From positions 62,001 to 126,000 of the forward strand of contig NZ_BJMV01000001.1 in NCBI RefSeq assembly GCF_006539345.1: a stretch of DNA of 64,000 nucleotides, in the 5' to 3' direction. The notes under the pieces are model-generated. The model had not been told where the DNA came from. It saw nothing but the letters and a program-made list of their open reading frames with translations, and did no database searches. Positions 18,569-27,011 of the stretch are shown here, in pieces. The stretch comes from Acetobacter peroxydans (GTDB taxonomy: Bacteria; Pseudomonadota; Alphaproteobacteria; Acetobacterales; Acetobacteraceae). Numbering within the stretch: position 1 is the first letter of the stretch; every line of letters begins with the position of its first letter. Position numbers and translations under genes: made by a program.

Positions 18569-19626
18569 CGTACTATGGCCTCCAATCCGGGCGGCGGGCC
18601 GGGTGTCTGAAGCCGCGCTGGCTGTTGCGCTCTGTTCTGCCGCTGGCGGCCCTGCTGCCACTGGTCGGATGCGGAGGGGCGCAGTCAGAGGCGCCTGTGA
18701 TCCAGTATGATGTCGCCTTGCAGCAGTTCCTGTCTGCCGGCCGTGATTCCTTCATGCTGGGGCGTTACACGGTGGCGGAAACCCAGTATCGCAAGGCGGC
18801 ATCGCTTGCGTTGTTGCGTGATAGCGCGCCCGAAATTGCGGAAAGTGGGTATGATCTGGCGGTGGCGCAACTTGCGGCCGAGGAACCGGCCCAGGCGCAC
18901 GCTACGGCAGAGAAGACGCGCCGCGCCGTCGCTCTGCGCGGAGGCCGGCCCTCGCCCTACCTTGATCTGGTGGATGCCGCCGCCTGTTACCGACTGGGCC
19001 AGTACGGGCAGGCGCGTGATCTGGCTCTAGCGGCGGCGCAGGAGGCAGGCGCAACGCCATCAGCCCACGGTGGGGCGAGCCATGATGCGTCAGCCTTGTT
19101 GCTGAGTACGCGCGCGGCGCTGGTTTATGCTCTGGCGGCTGACCAGCAGAATGATACCGCCGCTCTGGCGCGTGTGCCTGGCATGGTCCCGGCTACAGAC
19201 CAGCGTGCGGCACAGGCTCTGTCTCCCGCGCAGGCACTGGCCCTGCGGGCGGACCAAAGTGAAATACAGGCGCTCGTAGCCCGGCGAACCAACCCGGCAG
19301 AAGCATGGAAACAGGCTGAGGAAGCGGCAAACCTGCGCCGCGATAGCGGGAACTACCATGATATGGCGCGGGCCCTGGCGCTGGCTGCCCGCAGTGCCGA
19401 TGCCGCAGGACGGAAAGATGCGGCGCAGGCCCTCTGGACACGCGCGGCGCAGAGCGCTGCGGCACAGGGCGGAGCCGCCAGCCACCTCTCCAGCGCCTTG
19501 GCGGCTGGTGTGGCCGGAGCGGCTGATTCCATGCGCACCGTTACGCCTGATGATGCCAATGCGTGGGCGCGTGCAGCCGGAGGCGTAACCCTGCATCCCT
19601 TTACTGAGGATGCCCCCGCTCCCTGA
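18565..19626 (+). CDS. lipoprotein with TPR-like helices, MCE operon
   Basis: The 353-residue product has a basic, hydrophobic N-terminus ending in a lipobox LVGC (Cys near residue 36), so it should be lipid-anchored. The mature part is Ala-rich and helical with TPR-like spacing (for example SFMLGRYTVAETQYRKAA and YRLGQYGQARDLALAA). It has no resemblance I can see to MlaA, MlaC or PqiC. Four-base overlap with the MCE gene makes it part of the transporter operon, and I infer an outer-membrane or periplasmic partner of the MCE ring. The N-terminus is long for a lipoprotein signal, so an internal start is possible. Confidence 0.75.
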   Translation: MTYYGLQSGRRAGCLKPRWLLRSVLPLAALLPLVGCGGAQSEAPVIQYDVALQQFLSAGRDSFMLGRYTVAETQYRKAASLALLRDSAPEIAESGYDLAVAQLAAEEPAQAHATAEKTRRAVALRGGRPSPYLDLVDAAACYRLGQYGQARDLALAAAQEAGATPSAHGGASHDASALLLSTRAALVYALAADQQNDTAALARVPGMVPATDQRAAQALSPAQALALRADQSEIQALVARRTNPAEAWKQAEEAANLRRDSGNYHDMARALALAARSADAAGRKDAAQALWTRAAQSAAAQGGAASHLSSALAAGVAGAADSMRTVTPDDANAWARAAGGVTLHPFTEDAPAP

Positions 19627-19672
19627 CAGGTTTTGCGGGTTTGACGATTATCCTCGTCGGAATGGCGGGGGA

Positions 19673-21856
19673 TCAGGCCGCCTTGTATGGTTTCGAGGCG
19701 TCAAGAAACACGGCGTTTACTTCCAGTTCGTGGGAAACCACGATCAGGTAGGCGATCGCGCGCGTCAGCTCGATACGCTTGGCGATGTTCGGCTCGGTGG
19801 TTTCCATGGTGCGCAGCGTGATGGTGGCCTCACGGGCGGCGCGGGCTGTATGGCCATACAGCCCGGTAAAATTGGTCATGCGTTTCATGACAATTTCAAT
19901 GGATCGACGCGCAGCAGGCGGAATCTGGTTACGTCTGAGCAGGGCGCGCAGACGGATGACGTTCAGCCCGATGGTCATGGCCGCCAGCGTGCCCTGCAGG
20001 CAGCCTTCGATGGTGGGGGAAGGCGTCGGGCCTGCGTGGCGGATCAGGCGGGAGAAGCGGTCGATATTGCGCCCGATCCATTCGCGGGTTTCGGGCAGTG
20101 GTTCGCTTGAGGCAAGAGTGCGGAGATCACGCAGGATAGCGCGGCGCATACGCCAGCGTTCCGCCGCATTGTTGAAGGGCAGCACCGCACGGAAGATCAG
20201 AACCGCAAAAAACACCCCGAGCAGCACCGCAAGGGTGGAATTGAACCACGCCACTTCGTTAACGCGGCCCTGATTGAGCGGATGCACGAAATTGGGTAGC
20301 AGCAGCGTGTAGGCGGCCGAGTGCAGGGCCGTAGCCGCGTTGCGGGCGGCAAGCCCGCCTGCGATCATGGGCAAGGCGAGGGTAGCCACCAGCATTTCGT
20401 AGTCGGCTTGTGTGGGCAGGACAAAAAAGACCAGAAAAAACGAAACGACGGCAGCCCACACGCTGCCGACCATGAACTGCGTGGTGGCCACAACCGGGTT
20501 TTCACGCGTGGCGAACAGGCCGCACACAATGGCGACAAAGGTGATGAAGCCCAGCCCCATGTCCCAGGCTGTGCATTCCCAGATCAGCCCGGCGGTTGTA
20601 ATGGCTACGGCGGCCCGCACGCCGTTATAGAGGGCCTCGCGCTTGTCCATGTGTGTAGGCAGGCGGAAATGGAACTGGTCGCCTTTTATGAAGTGCTGGC
20701 TGGCATCATATTCCCGAAGGCCCTGCTCAAGCTCGCCCAGAAGTTCATCCAGCGCGTTGTGCAGGATACGGCTGTCTAGCAGGGTAGTGAGCCGGGAGTG
20801 ATCGTCTGACGGGTCGAAAGCACTGCCGATTTCATGGGTCAGGGCATCCACGATCTGCTGGTGGCATTCAGCCCGCAGAAGTTGCAGGTCACGCAGGATC
20901 AGGCGGATCGGCTCATCGCTGTTCAGCCGGGCGGGCAGGCTGGACAGAAATTCGCTCACCCGTGTTGAAGTGGAGCGGAAAGCGGGCTGGTCCGTCTGCA
21001 CATATTGCAGGCGCACGGCCATGCCCAGCCCGCGTGAGAGCAGAACCGACACGGCGGACAGTGCCGCACGTGCGTGGTCGCCCTCGCGCCCGTGGGGGCC
21101 CATTTCGATCTCGGAAAACTCGATCTGGTCATTGATCGTCAGAATGGGGCCAAACAGCGTGCGGGAGCGGATCACGGCCTCCTTGTCGCCCGCAAGCAGG
21201 CTGGAAACCGAAGAGGAGACGTTGTTGAGCGCCGTACGCAGCTTGTCGCGCATGTTACGCCGCGCGGTCTCGGCCAGATTATGGGCAAACAGCCCCGCGA
21301 CCGTGCTTTCGCAGACAATGCCCAGCACAATATAGGTCGCGCGGGACATCGCGGTCATGAACACGTTTTCAGGGTCAGGGATCGCGCCAAGAGCAATGAT
21401 GCAGGTGGTGTAACCCGCGAGCACCAGCGCATAGGAGCGGAAGTTACGGACCAGTGTCGCCAGTGTGCAGCATCCGCCCAGCCATAGCGCCAGTGCGGGA
21501 AAGAAAAGCCACGCATTTTGATTGAAGGCGGAAATGAGGGTGATGGACATCACCACCCCAACGCCGGTTCCGACAAGCCGCCATCGGGCCTTGGACAGAC
21601 TTTCCCCGCGCGATCCCTGCGCCACGATCCACACGGTCATCGGAGCCCATTGCGGGTCGTCCATTTCCATCCACAGGGCAATGACGAGCGAGAGCAGGGC
21701 GGCGATTGTACTGCACACGGCAAACCCAAGGGCTGCGGGCGTGGGGGCCAGCAACCACGCAAGCGGCAGTTTGCTCTGGCTGCCAGGGCGGCCCAGCGGG
21801 CGAAGGGTGCGTAATGAGCCGATCCGGGCAAGCACGAGAGATGAAAGACTGAACAC
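19673..21856 (-). CDS. FUSC-family inner-membrane protein
   Basis: A 727-residue membrane protein with the two-repeat FUSC layout: five to six helices at about residues 35-200, a cytoplasmic region of about 200 residues, a second helix cluster at about 410-560, and a helical C-terminal cytoplasmic domain. The first repeat carries the PQWAPMTVWIVAQGSRGESL pattern also seen in aromatic acid exporters (AaeB) and YccS. The substrate is unknown; efflux of aromatic or other organic acids is an inference from the family. It is convergent with the MCE operon, with under 50 bases between. Confidence 0.85.
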   Translation of the reverse strand: MFSLSSLVLARIGSLRTLRPLGRPGSQSKLPLAWLLAPTPAALGFAVCSTIAALLSLVIALWMEMDDPQWAPMTVWIVAQGSRGESLSKARWRLVGTGVGVVMSITLISAFNQNAWLFFPALALWLGGCCTLATLVRNFRSYALVLAGYTTCIIALGAIPDPENVFMTAMSRATYIVLGIVCESTVAGLFAHNLAETARRNMRDKLRTALNNVSSSVSSLLAGDKEAVIRSRTLFGPILTINDQIEFSEIEMGPHGREGDHARAALSAVSVLLSRGLGMAVRLQYVQTDQPAFRSTSTRVSEFLSSLPARLNSDEPIRLILRDLQLLRAECHQQIVDALTHEIGSAFDPSDDHSRLTTLLDSRILHNALDELLGELEQGLREYDASQHFIKGDQFHFRLPTHMDKREALYNGVRAAVAITTAGLIWECTAWDMGLGFITFVAIVCGLFATRENPVVATTQFMVGSVWAAVVSFFLVFFVLPTQADYEMLVATLALPMIAGGLAARNAATALHSAAYTLLLPNFVHPLNQGRVNEVAWFNSTLAVLLGVFFAVLIFRAVLPFNNAAERWRMRRAILRDLRTLASSEPLPETREWIGRNIDRFSRLIRHAGPTPSPTIEGCLQGTLAAMTIGLNVIRLRALLRRNQIPPAARRSIEIVMKRMTNFTGLYGHTARAAREATITLRTMETTEPNIAKRIELTRAIAYLIVVSHELEVNAVFLDASKPYKAA

Positions 21857-22009
21857 GGCGGCTACTTTGTGTTATGCGGCGCTGGAAACAACCACAGGGA
21901 ACTTGACCGGAAGCCTAGCGTGTCTGCCCGGTTTTTCCTTGTGGGTTCAAACGCATATCAGTTATCGGCGGACAGGAGAATGTTACCGCGGGTCTGGTAA
22001 AAAATTTTA

Positions 22010-22029
22010 GGCAGATCCTCCTATCTGCC
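22010..22029. other. hairpin with CCUCCU / AGGAGG loop
   Basis: A perfect 7-base-pair inverted repeat GGCAGAT/ATCTGCC encloses a six-base loop that reads CCTCCT on the plus strand and AGGAGG on the minus strand. On the minus strand the stem is followed by TAAAATTTTTTACC, which looks like an intrinsic terminator tail; no annotated minus-strand gene ends here, but the FUSC gene starts 154 bases further on. It could be an attenuator in the FUSC leader, the terminator of a short RNA, or (plus strand) an anti-Shine-Dalgarno loop. The structure is seen; the role is inferred. Confidence 0.45.
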
Positions 22030-22110
22030 ATACCGGCGGGCATAAGGCGTGTGTCATGCGCGCCATAAGGCAGGCCCGCATGACGCGCCGGGCAGGAAGG
22101 GAAAGCGGAA

Positions 22111-22476
22111 GTGTCTGATTTCTTTCAGAATATCGTCGGTAAGGTGGGCAGCGCTCTGGGCGTGGATGTGCAGGCATTTGTGCAGCAGCAGGTGCAGTCG
22201 CTTCTACAGCCGCAGACCATTCAGGCGCTGGTTGACCGTGCGGAGGAGGCCGGTCTGGGTGACAAGGTGCGCTCGTGGATCAGCGACAACAGTAATCTGC
22301 CGGTGACGCCGGACGAGATTCGCACGATTCTGGGCAGCGATGTCGTGCATGAGATGGTGCAGAAAACCGGCCTGCCTGCCGATGGCGTGCTGACAGCCCT
22401 GGCGCATTGTCTGCCGCAGGCCGTGGACAGCAAAACACCTGACGGGGTAATGCCCGCCGGGGACAAGTCGGCCTGA
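22111..22476 (+). CDS. YidB-like (DUF937) protein
   Basis: A 121-residue soluble protein of the YidB/DUF937 type: N-terminal FFQNIVGKVGSALG, then helical repeats with the typical LGDKVRSWISDNSNLPVTPDEI and the VVHEMVQKTGLP segment near the end. The molecular role of the family is unknown. It starts at GTG with GGAAGGGAAAGCGGAA just ahead, which supports this start. The following membrane-protein gene begins 30 bases after the stop, so the two may be cotranscribed. Confidence 0.82.
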   Translation: MSDFFQNIVGKVGSALGVDVQAFVQQQVQSLLQPQTIQALVDRAEEAGLGDKVRSWISDNSNLPVTPDEIRTILGSDVVHEMVQKTGLPADGVLTALAHCLPQAVDSKTPDGVMPAGDKSA

Positions 22477-22505
22477 ATGGCTGCGAACGGGAGCATGGAC
22501 ACACC

Positions 22506-23036
22506 ATGACACTGGGCGAGCGTATTACCAGTATTGATTCCTGGCTGCTTGATAAGGTCTTTCAGCCTCTGGCGGATCGTCTGCCGGACCGGCTGAGCCC
22601 GTTTGATGTGGGCATGAGCCTTCAGCTTGGTTCCATCCTCATGACGGCGGTGGTGATTGCGGGCGTGTTTTTCATGTCCGGCATGACCGCCATTTCAGAC
22701 ATGCTGTACAATGTTCTGGGCTGGGTTTTGTATCTGACCTTTTTCATCGGTACGGCGCGTATGCGGGTGCTGGTCAAGGTCGGTCAGGCCAATCCGCTGC
22801 GCTATCTGCTGCTCAGCCTGCGGGTGCTGTCCATCGGCTTCATGGCCTACAAGCTTTATGAAGCGGTGAGCGCGCCCGCAATATTTGCCATGATCGTCTG
22901 GCCTGACGCGTGCAGCAGCGTCGTTTTTGCCGCGGGCCTGTATTTTATTTCCTGCCAGCCGCCTTCTCCATGGCGTCAGACGCGCAAGCAAAGTCGGATG
23001 CAGCCTGCCTTTGTGCGGAGCGGCAGCGGTTTTTAA
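22506..23036 (+). CDS. small integral membrane protein, unknown
   Basis: A 176-residue protein with about four hydrophobic helices (roughly residues 40-60, 70-85, 100-115 and 120-150) and a hydrophilic, Arg-rich C-terminal tail of about 25 residues. The N-terminus (LDKVFQPLADRLPD) is amphipathic. I do not recognise a family. It follows the YidB-like gene closely on the same strand and is convergent with ccmI, separated by hairpins. Confidence 0.7.
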   Translation: MTLGERITSIDSWLLDKVFQPLADRLPDRLSPFDVGMSLQLGSILMTAVVIAGVFFMSGMTAISDMLYNVLGWVLYLTFFIGTARMRVLVKVGQANPLRYLLLSLRVLSIGFMAYKLYEAVSAPAIFAMIVWPDACSSVVFAAGLYFISCQPPSPWRQTRKQSRMQPAFVRSGSGF

Positions 23037-23046
23037 GGGCTGCGGA

Positions 23047-23070
23047 CGGTCAGGCCTCTGTGTCTGACCG
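23047..23070. terminator. candidate bidirectional terminator between convergent genes
   Basis: A 7-base-pair perfect repeat CGGTCAG/CTGACCG with a 10-base loop lies between the stop of the membrane-protein gene (plus) and the stop of ccmI (minus). A second, weaker repeat around CCGGA/TCCGG follows at about 23080-23097. There is no strong T run, so termination strength is uncertain. Confidence 0.4.
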
Positions 23071-23098
23071 CTGGTTTAGCCGGACCTTGTCGTTCCGG

Positions 23099-23830
23099 TT
23101 ATGGATTTTCCTGATCATGTTCGCCCTGCGCCACGCGGGCCTGCGCGGCTTCGCGCCATGGGGCATCATGCGGGGCGGCATCCAGCGCCTTGCGGAACAG
23201 GGCCAGCGCCTCGGGAGTCACCTGATGGTGTGCCCGCGTCAGGGCCTCGCCCGTGCGGGCGGCCAGCTCGGCATCAAACCCCATGGCCAGCGCTTCGTTC
23301 CATGCTTGTGCTGCCTCCGTGTAGTGATCGCGGCCAGCTTCCGCCTGTCCCAGCAGAAGATACCCCTGCCTGCGGTTGGGGTCGGTGGAGGGCAGAGCGG
23401 CAATGGCGTTCCGAAGCTGGGCAATAACGGCATCATCGCGCACATCGCGCTCATGCTGGGCCGCCAGGCGGGGGCCAAGCGGCTGTGCGGGCAGCATGGG
23501 TGCGCCATTGGTCAGATACAGGGCAACAGCCAGCACAGGGGCCAGACCGAGCGCGAGCCAGCCCGGCCATGTCGGACTCCGCTCCCGCGCGGAAGAAGGG
23601 GCCATGTCCGCCACCAGAATACGGCGCTGGATTTCCAGCACTGCCACCGCGTGTTCCCCCGAGGCGATCAGCCCCACGGTCAGATCACGGTCGAGTTCGG
23701 CAAGCTGGGCGTCATGCAGGGCCAGCGCCGTGCTGCGCTCATCGCGGATGGAGCGGGTACGCCGCCATAGGGCTGCCGCCGCAGGGGCCAGTGCAATCAG
23801 GCTGAGCAGTGCGATGGAAAGCCAGATCAT
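23099..23830 (-). CDS. ccmI: cytochrome c maturation protein CcmI (CycH)
   Basis: CcmI holds apocytochrome c for heme ligation by CcmFH. The 243-residue protein has an N-terminal membrane helix (residues 3-20), a cytoplasmic loop with the family's LHDAQLAELDRDL pattern, a second helix near residue 95, and a periplasmic TPR region (RRQGYLLLGQAEAGRDHYTEAAQAWNEAL begins the clearest repeat). It overlaps ccmH by four bases and is the last gene of the ccm operon. It is shorter than E. coli-type fused CcmH/I, but the arrangement as a separate gene is usual in alphaproteobacteria. Confidence 0.88.
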   Translation of the reverse strand: MIWLSIALLSLIALAPAAAALWRRTRSIRDERSTALALHDAQLAELDRDLTVGLIASGEHAVAVLEIQRRILVADMAPSSARERSPTWPGWLALGLAPVLAVALYLTNGAPMLPAQPLGPRLAAQHERDVRDDAVIAQLRNAIAALPSTDPNRRQGYLLLGQAEAGRDHYTEAAQAWNEALAMGFDAELAARTGEALTRAHHQVTPEALALFRKALDAAPHDAPWREAAQARVAQGEHDQENP

Positions 23831-24357
23831 GTCCTGTCGTCCTTTCCGGTCAGCCGGGCGAGCCGGGCTTTTTCATCGTCGCTCAGGGGCGGCGGCGGCG
23901 GGGTGGCCGCATGGCGGCGATAGAAGAAAAACGCGGCCCCGCACCCTAGCAGCAGGGCCAGAGCAGGCATACTCCACAGCATGATGGTGCCGAGAGACAG
24001 GGCGGGTTTGAGGCGTATGAAATTGCCATACCGGCTGACCATCCACTGCATGATCTGCTGGTTGCTCTCGCCCTGCGCCACATGCTCGCGCACAACGCGG
24101 CGCAGGTCGCGGGCCAGACCGGCGCTGCTGTCTTCGATTGATTCATTCTGGCAGACCAGACAGCGCAACTGTGCGCCAATGGCCTCGGCCCGGGCTTCCG
24201 CGCGTGGGTCCGACAGCATTTCGGACGGATCGTCCACCGCAAGGCCATAAAGTGGCACGGCCAGAAGGCAGAATGCGGCCAGCAGTCCAGCGGCGAGGCG
24301 GCTGAAGAAGCGCCGCGCAGGCGGGGCAGAGCTGCGGGGAACGGGTTTGGTGATCAT
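23827..24357 (-). CDS. ccmH: cytochrome c maturation thiol protein CcmH (CycL)
   Basis: CcmH keeps the CXXCH cysteines of apocytochrome c reduced. The 176-residue protein has a signal or anchor (about residues 20-40), the redox pair C66 and C69 in LRCLVCQN, the GLARDLRRVVREHVAQG helix, the MVSRYGNFIRLKP segment, and a C-terminal membrane helix near 130-150. A basic tail ends it. It overlaps ccmG and ccmI by four bases on each side. Confidence 0.94.
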   Translation of the reverse strand: MITKPVPRSSAPPARRFFSRLAAGLLAAFCLLAVPLYGLAVDDPSEMLSDPRAEARAEAIGAQLRCLVCQNESIEDSSAGLARDLRRVVREHVAQGESNQQIMQWMVSRYGNFIRLKPALSLGTIMLWSMPALALLLGCGAAFFFYRRHAATPPPPPLSDDEKARLARLTGKDDRT

Positions 24358-24926
24358 GGGGTCTTGAGCTTCGCGGCCAGCGGCAGGATGCTGCCGCGCA
24401 GGATGTCTTCTGTCAGCGGGGCCGCCGTATGCCAGCGGATCACGCCGCCCGGGCCGATCAGGAAGGTCTCCGGCACGCCGGACAGCCCCCAGTCCATACC
24501 CGTGCGGCCCTGCTGGTCGTTACCCAGCCGGGCAAAAGGGTTGCCGGAATGGCGCAGGAATGCCGCTGCATTGTCCGGCTTGTCCTTGTAGGCCACGCCC
24601 CACATCGTCAACTGGTCTTTGAAGGCCATGAGCGTGGGCATTTCCGCAACGCAGGGGATGCACCATGAGGCAAAGAAATTGAGCAGCACGGGCTCTTTCA
24701 GGGATGTCAGATCCTGTGTGCCAAAACCTTCGGAGGGCGCCAGCCCCGGCAGGCTGAAGTCTGGCACGGGGCGGTTCAGAACGGGGGCGTTAATGTCGTG
24801 CGGGTTGAATGAGCCGTGCTGCATACCCGAGAGCATTTTCCAGAAAGCCGCCCCTACGGCTCCAGCCCCGACCAGAGGCAGGGCCATGAGAAGGCGGCGG
24901 CGCGTGATGGAGCCGGACGAGTTCAT
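24354..24926 (-). CDS. ccmG: thiol:disulfide interchange protein CcmG (DsbE)
   Basis: CcmG is the periplasmic membrane-anchored thioredoxin that reduces the apocytochrome/CcmH pair. I place the start at the ATG at 24926 (190 residues), which overlaps the ccmF stop by four bases and gives a Tat-like or Sec anchor beginning RRRLLMALPLVGAGAVG; the longer frame upstream is inside ccmF. The active site is C89-C92 in ASWCIPC, followed by the cis-proline region GLSGVPETFLI. Overlaps ccmH by four bases. Confidence 0.94.
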   Translation of the reverse strand: MNSSGSITRRRLLMALPLVGAGAVGAAFWKMLSGMQHGSFNPHDINAPVLNRPVPDFSLPGLAPSEGFGTQDLTSLKEPVLLNFFASWCIPCVAEMPTLMAFKDQLTMWGVAYKDKPDNAAAFLRHSGNPFARLGNDQQGRTGMDWGLSGVPETFLIGPGGVIRWHTAAPLTEDILRGSILPLAAKLKTP

Positions 24927-26908
24927 GATGCAATACCCTGTGTGGAAGGAGAGGTCGCCCTGCGCGGCGCGCCCACGCGCACTCGCCGGTCGGACAGGGA
25001 CAGGGCGCCGCCAAACGCCATGACCAGCGCGCCCAGCCACATCCAGGGTGCCAGCGGATTGTAATGCAGGCGGAGCACATAGGTCATGTGGCCGTCCGTG
25101 CCGTGGCTGTCGCCCAGCACGCCGTACAGGTCCGAGAGCAGGTTGGTGTGAATGGCCACGTCCGTTGTGGTCTGGTTCTGCATGTTGAAACTGCGCTTGG
25201 AAGGGTGCAGTACCGTTACCACGTGGCCGTTGCGCCGGATTTCTATGGTAGCGACCATGGCGGTGTAGTTGGGGCCGGGCTCGCTGTGCACGTCGGTAAG
25301 CGTCCATTCGTAGCCCGCAAGGCTTTGGGTGGAGCCTATCGGCACTTCCACAATCCGGTGCTGTGCCTGCGACATGCCCGCCAGCCCCAGTACGGTAATG
25401 CCAACGCCTGTATGAGCAATGGCCGTGCCGATAATGGCGCGCGGCAGGCCCCGCAGGCGGTGCAGGCTGGCGGCCACAGGGCCGCGGAAAAGCTGGATAC
25501 GCGTGGCGATATCGGTTGCGCTACTGACAATGACCCACACAGCCAGCGCGGCGCAGAGAACAGGCAGTACACCCGAGAGCTGGCGGATTGCTACCAGTGT
25601 CGCCACGACGGTCAGGCCCGCCGCCAGCCACAGGCGGTTCAGCACTGGCCAGAGCTGCGCGCGCTTCCAGGGCAGCATGGGGCCAAACCCCATGAAAATG
25701 AACAGCGGCAGGGCGAGGGGAATGGTAGTGGCGTCAAAAAACGGCTTGCCGACCGAAATCGTACGGTCGAACAGCAGCGACATGAAGGGCGGGTACATCG
25801 TGCCCGTCAGCACCACGGCGCAGAGCGAACACAGAAGAATATTGTTCAGCACCAGAGCCCCTTCACGCGAGACGGGGGCAAACAGCCCCCCCGCCGTCAG
25901 CGAAGGCGCGCGGTAGGCGAAGAGGGCGAGAGAGCCGCCGATCACCAGCCCCAGCAGTCCGAGGATGAAAACGCCGCGCGCGGGATCGTTGGCGAAGGCA
26001 TGTACGGAGTTGAGAATACCTGAACGCACAAGGAACGTGCCTGAAAGCGAAAAGGAAAAGGTGCCAATAGCCAGCAGCACGGTCCAGATTTTCAGCGCCT
26101 CGCGCTTTTCAACCACAATGGCCGAATGGATCAGGGCAGTGCCGGTCAGCCAGGGAATAAGCGAGGCGTTTTCCACCGGGTCCCAGAACCAGTAACCGCC
26201 CCAGCCCAGCACGTAATAGGACCACCATGATCCCATGGCGATGCCGCAGGTCAGAAAGCACCAGGCCGCCACGGCCCATGGACGCACCCAGCGGCCCCAC
26301 GCCGCATCAACCCGGCCTTCGATCAGAGCGGCGATAGCGAACGCAAACGGCACCGCAAAGCCCACATAGCCGGTGTAGAGGATAGGCGGATGAAAGGCCA
26401 GTCCGGGGTCTTGCAGCAGGGGGTTCATGCCCTGTCCGTCCATGGGGGCGGGCCAGACCCGCGCAAACGGGTCTGATGTGGTCAGGCAGAACAGTTCAAA
26501 ACCCGTGGCGACAAGGCCCAGAACCGCAATGACCCGTGCCCGCAGGGCGGAGGGCAGGTTACGTCCGAACGCGGCCACCGCCGCGCCGCACAGCCCCAGA
26601 ATGAGCGCCCAGAGCAGGATGGAGCCTTCGTGGTTCCCCCACACGCCGGTAATCTTGTACAGGAGCGGTTTGGCAACGGCGCTGTTGGCCGCCACGTTCT
26701 GGACCGAAAAATCGTCCGTGACGGCGGCATGGATCAGGCAGGCGAAAGCCGTGACCAGCCCGATCAACTGGCCTATGGCCAGTCCGGGCGCGAGCGCCAT
26801 CAGGCGCGGGTCGCGCCGGTGCGCGCCAATCAGAGGGAGTATGCCCTGCACGGCGGCCAGAACGCAGGCGAGGGCAAGGGCGTAGTGTCCGAGTTCGGGG
26901 CTCAGCAT
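24923..26908 (-). CDS. ccmF: heme lyase subunit CcmF
   Basis: CcmF, with CcmH and CcmI, attaches heme to apocytochrome c. The 661-residue protein is a multi-helix membrane protein whose WWD-type heme-binding loop is plainly visible (GWGGYWFWDPVENASLIPW, around residue 230) together with conserved LLQDPGLAFHPPILYTGYVG. A large periplasmic loop near the C-terminus (IRRNG to HTNLLSDLYGVLGD) matches the family. It is separated from ccmE by about 100 bases and overlaps ccmG. Confidence 0.96.
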   Translation of the reverse strand: MLSPELGHYALALACVLAAVQGILPLIGAHRRDPRLMALAPGLAIGQLIGLVTAFACLIHAAVTDDFSVQNVAANSAVAKPLLYKITGVWGNHEGSILLWALILGLCGAAVAAFGRNLPSALRARVIAVLGLVATGFELFCLTTSDPFARVWPAPMDGQGMNPLLQDPGLAFHPPILYTGYVGFAVPFAFAIAALIEGRVDAAWGRWVRPWAVAAWCFLTCGIAMGSWWSYYVLGWGGYWFWDPVENASLIPWLTGTALIHSAIVVEKREALKIWTVLLAIGTFSFSLSGTFLVRSGILNSVHAFANDPARGVFILGLLGLVIGGSLALFAYRAPSLTAGGLFAPVSREGALVLNNILLCSLCAVVLTGTMYPPFMSLLFDRTISVGKPFFDATTIPLALPLFIFMGFGPMLPWKRAQLWPVLNRLWLAAGLTVVATLVAIRQLSGVLPVLCAALAVWVIVSSATDIATRIQLFRGPVAASLHRLRGLPRAIIGTAIAHTGVGITVLGLAGMSQAQHRIVEVPIGSTQSLAGYEWTLTDVHSEPGPNYTAMVATIEIRRNGHVVTVLHPSKRSFNMQNQTTTDVAIHTNLLSDLYGVLGDSHGTDGHMTYVLRLHYNPLAPWMWLGALVMAFGGALSLSDRRVRVGAPRRATSPSTQGIAS

Positions 26909-27011
26909 GGGAAAGTTCGTCTGTCCTGCGTCTGGTCTATGGAACCGGCGACACGCGCCGGGAATGGCGTAAGGAGCAAGGGCCGGGCCTGATGCCGGTC
27001 AGGAAAAAGGG

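Noticed and set aside
24927-25307. N-terminal extension of ccmG
   Set aside because: It lies wholly inside ccmF in another frame; the ATG at 24926 gives the usual anchor and the operon overlap.
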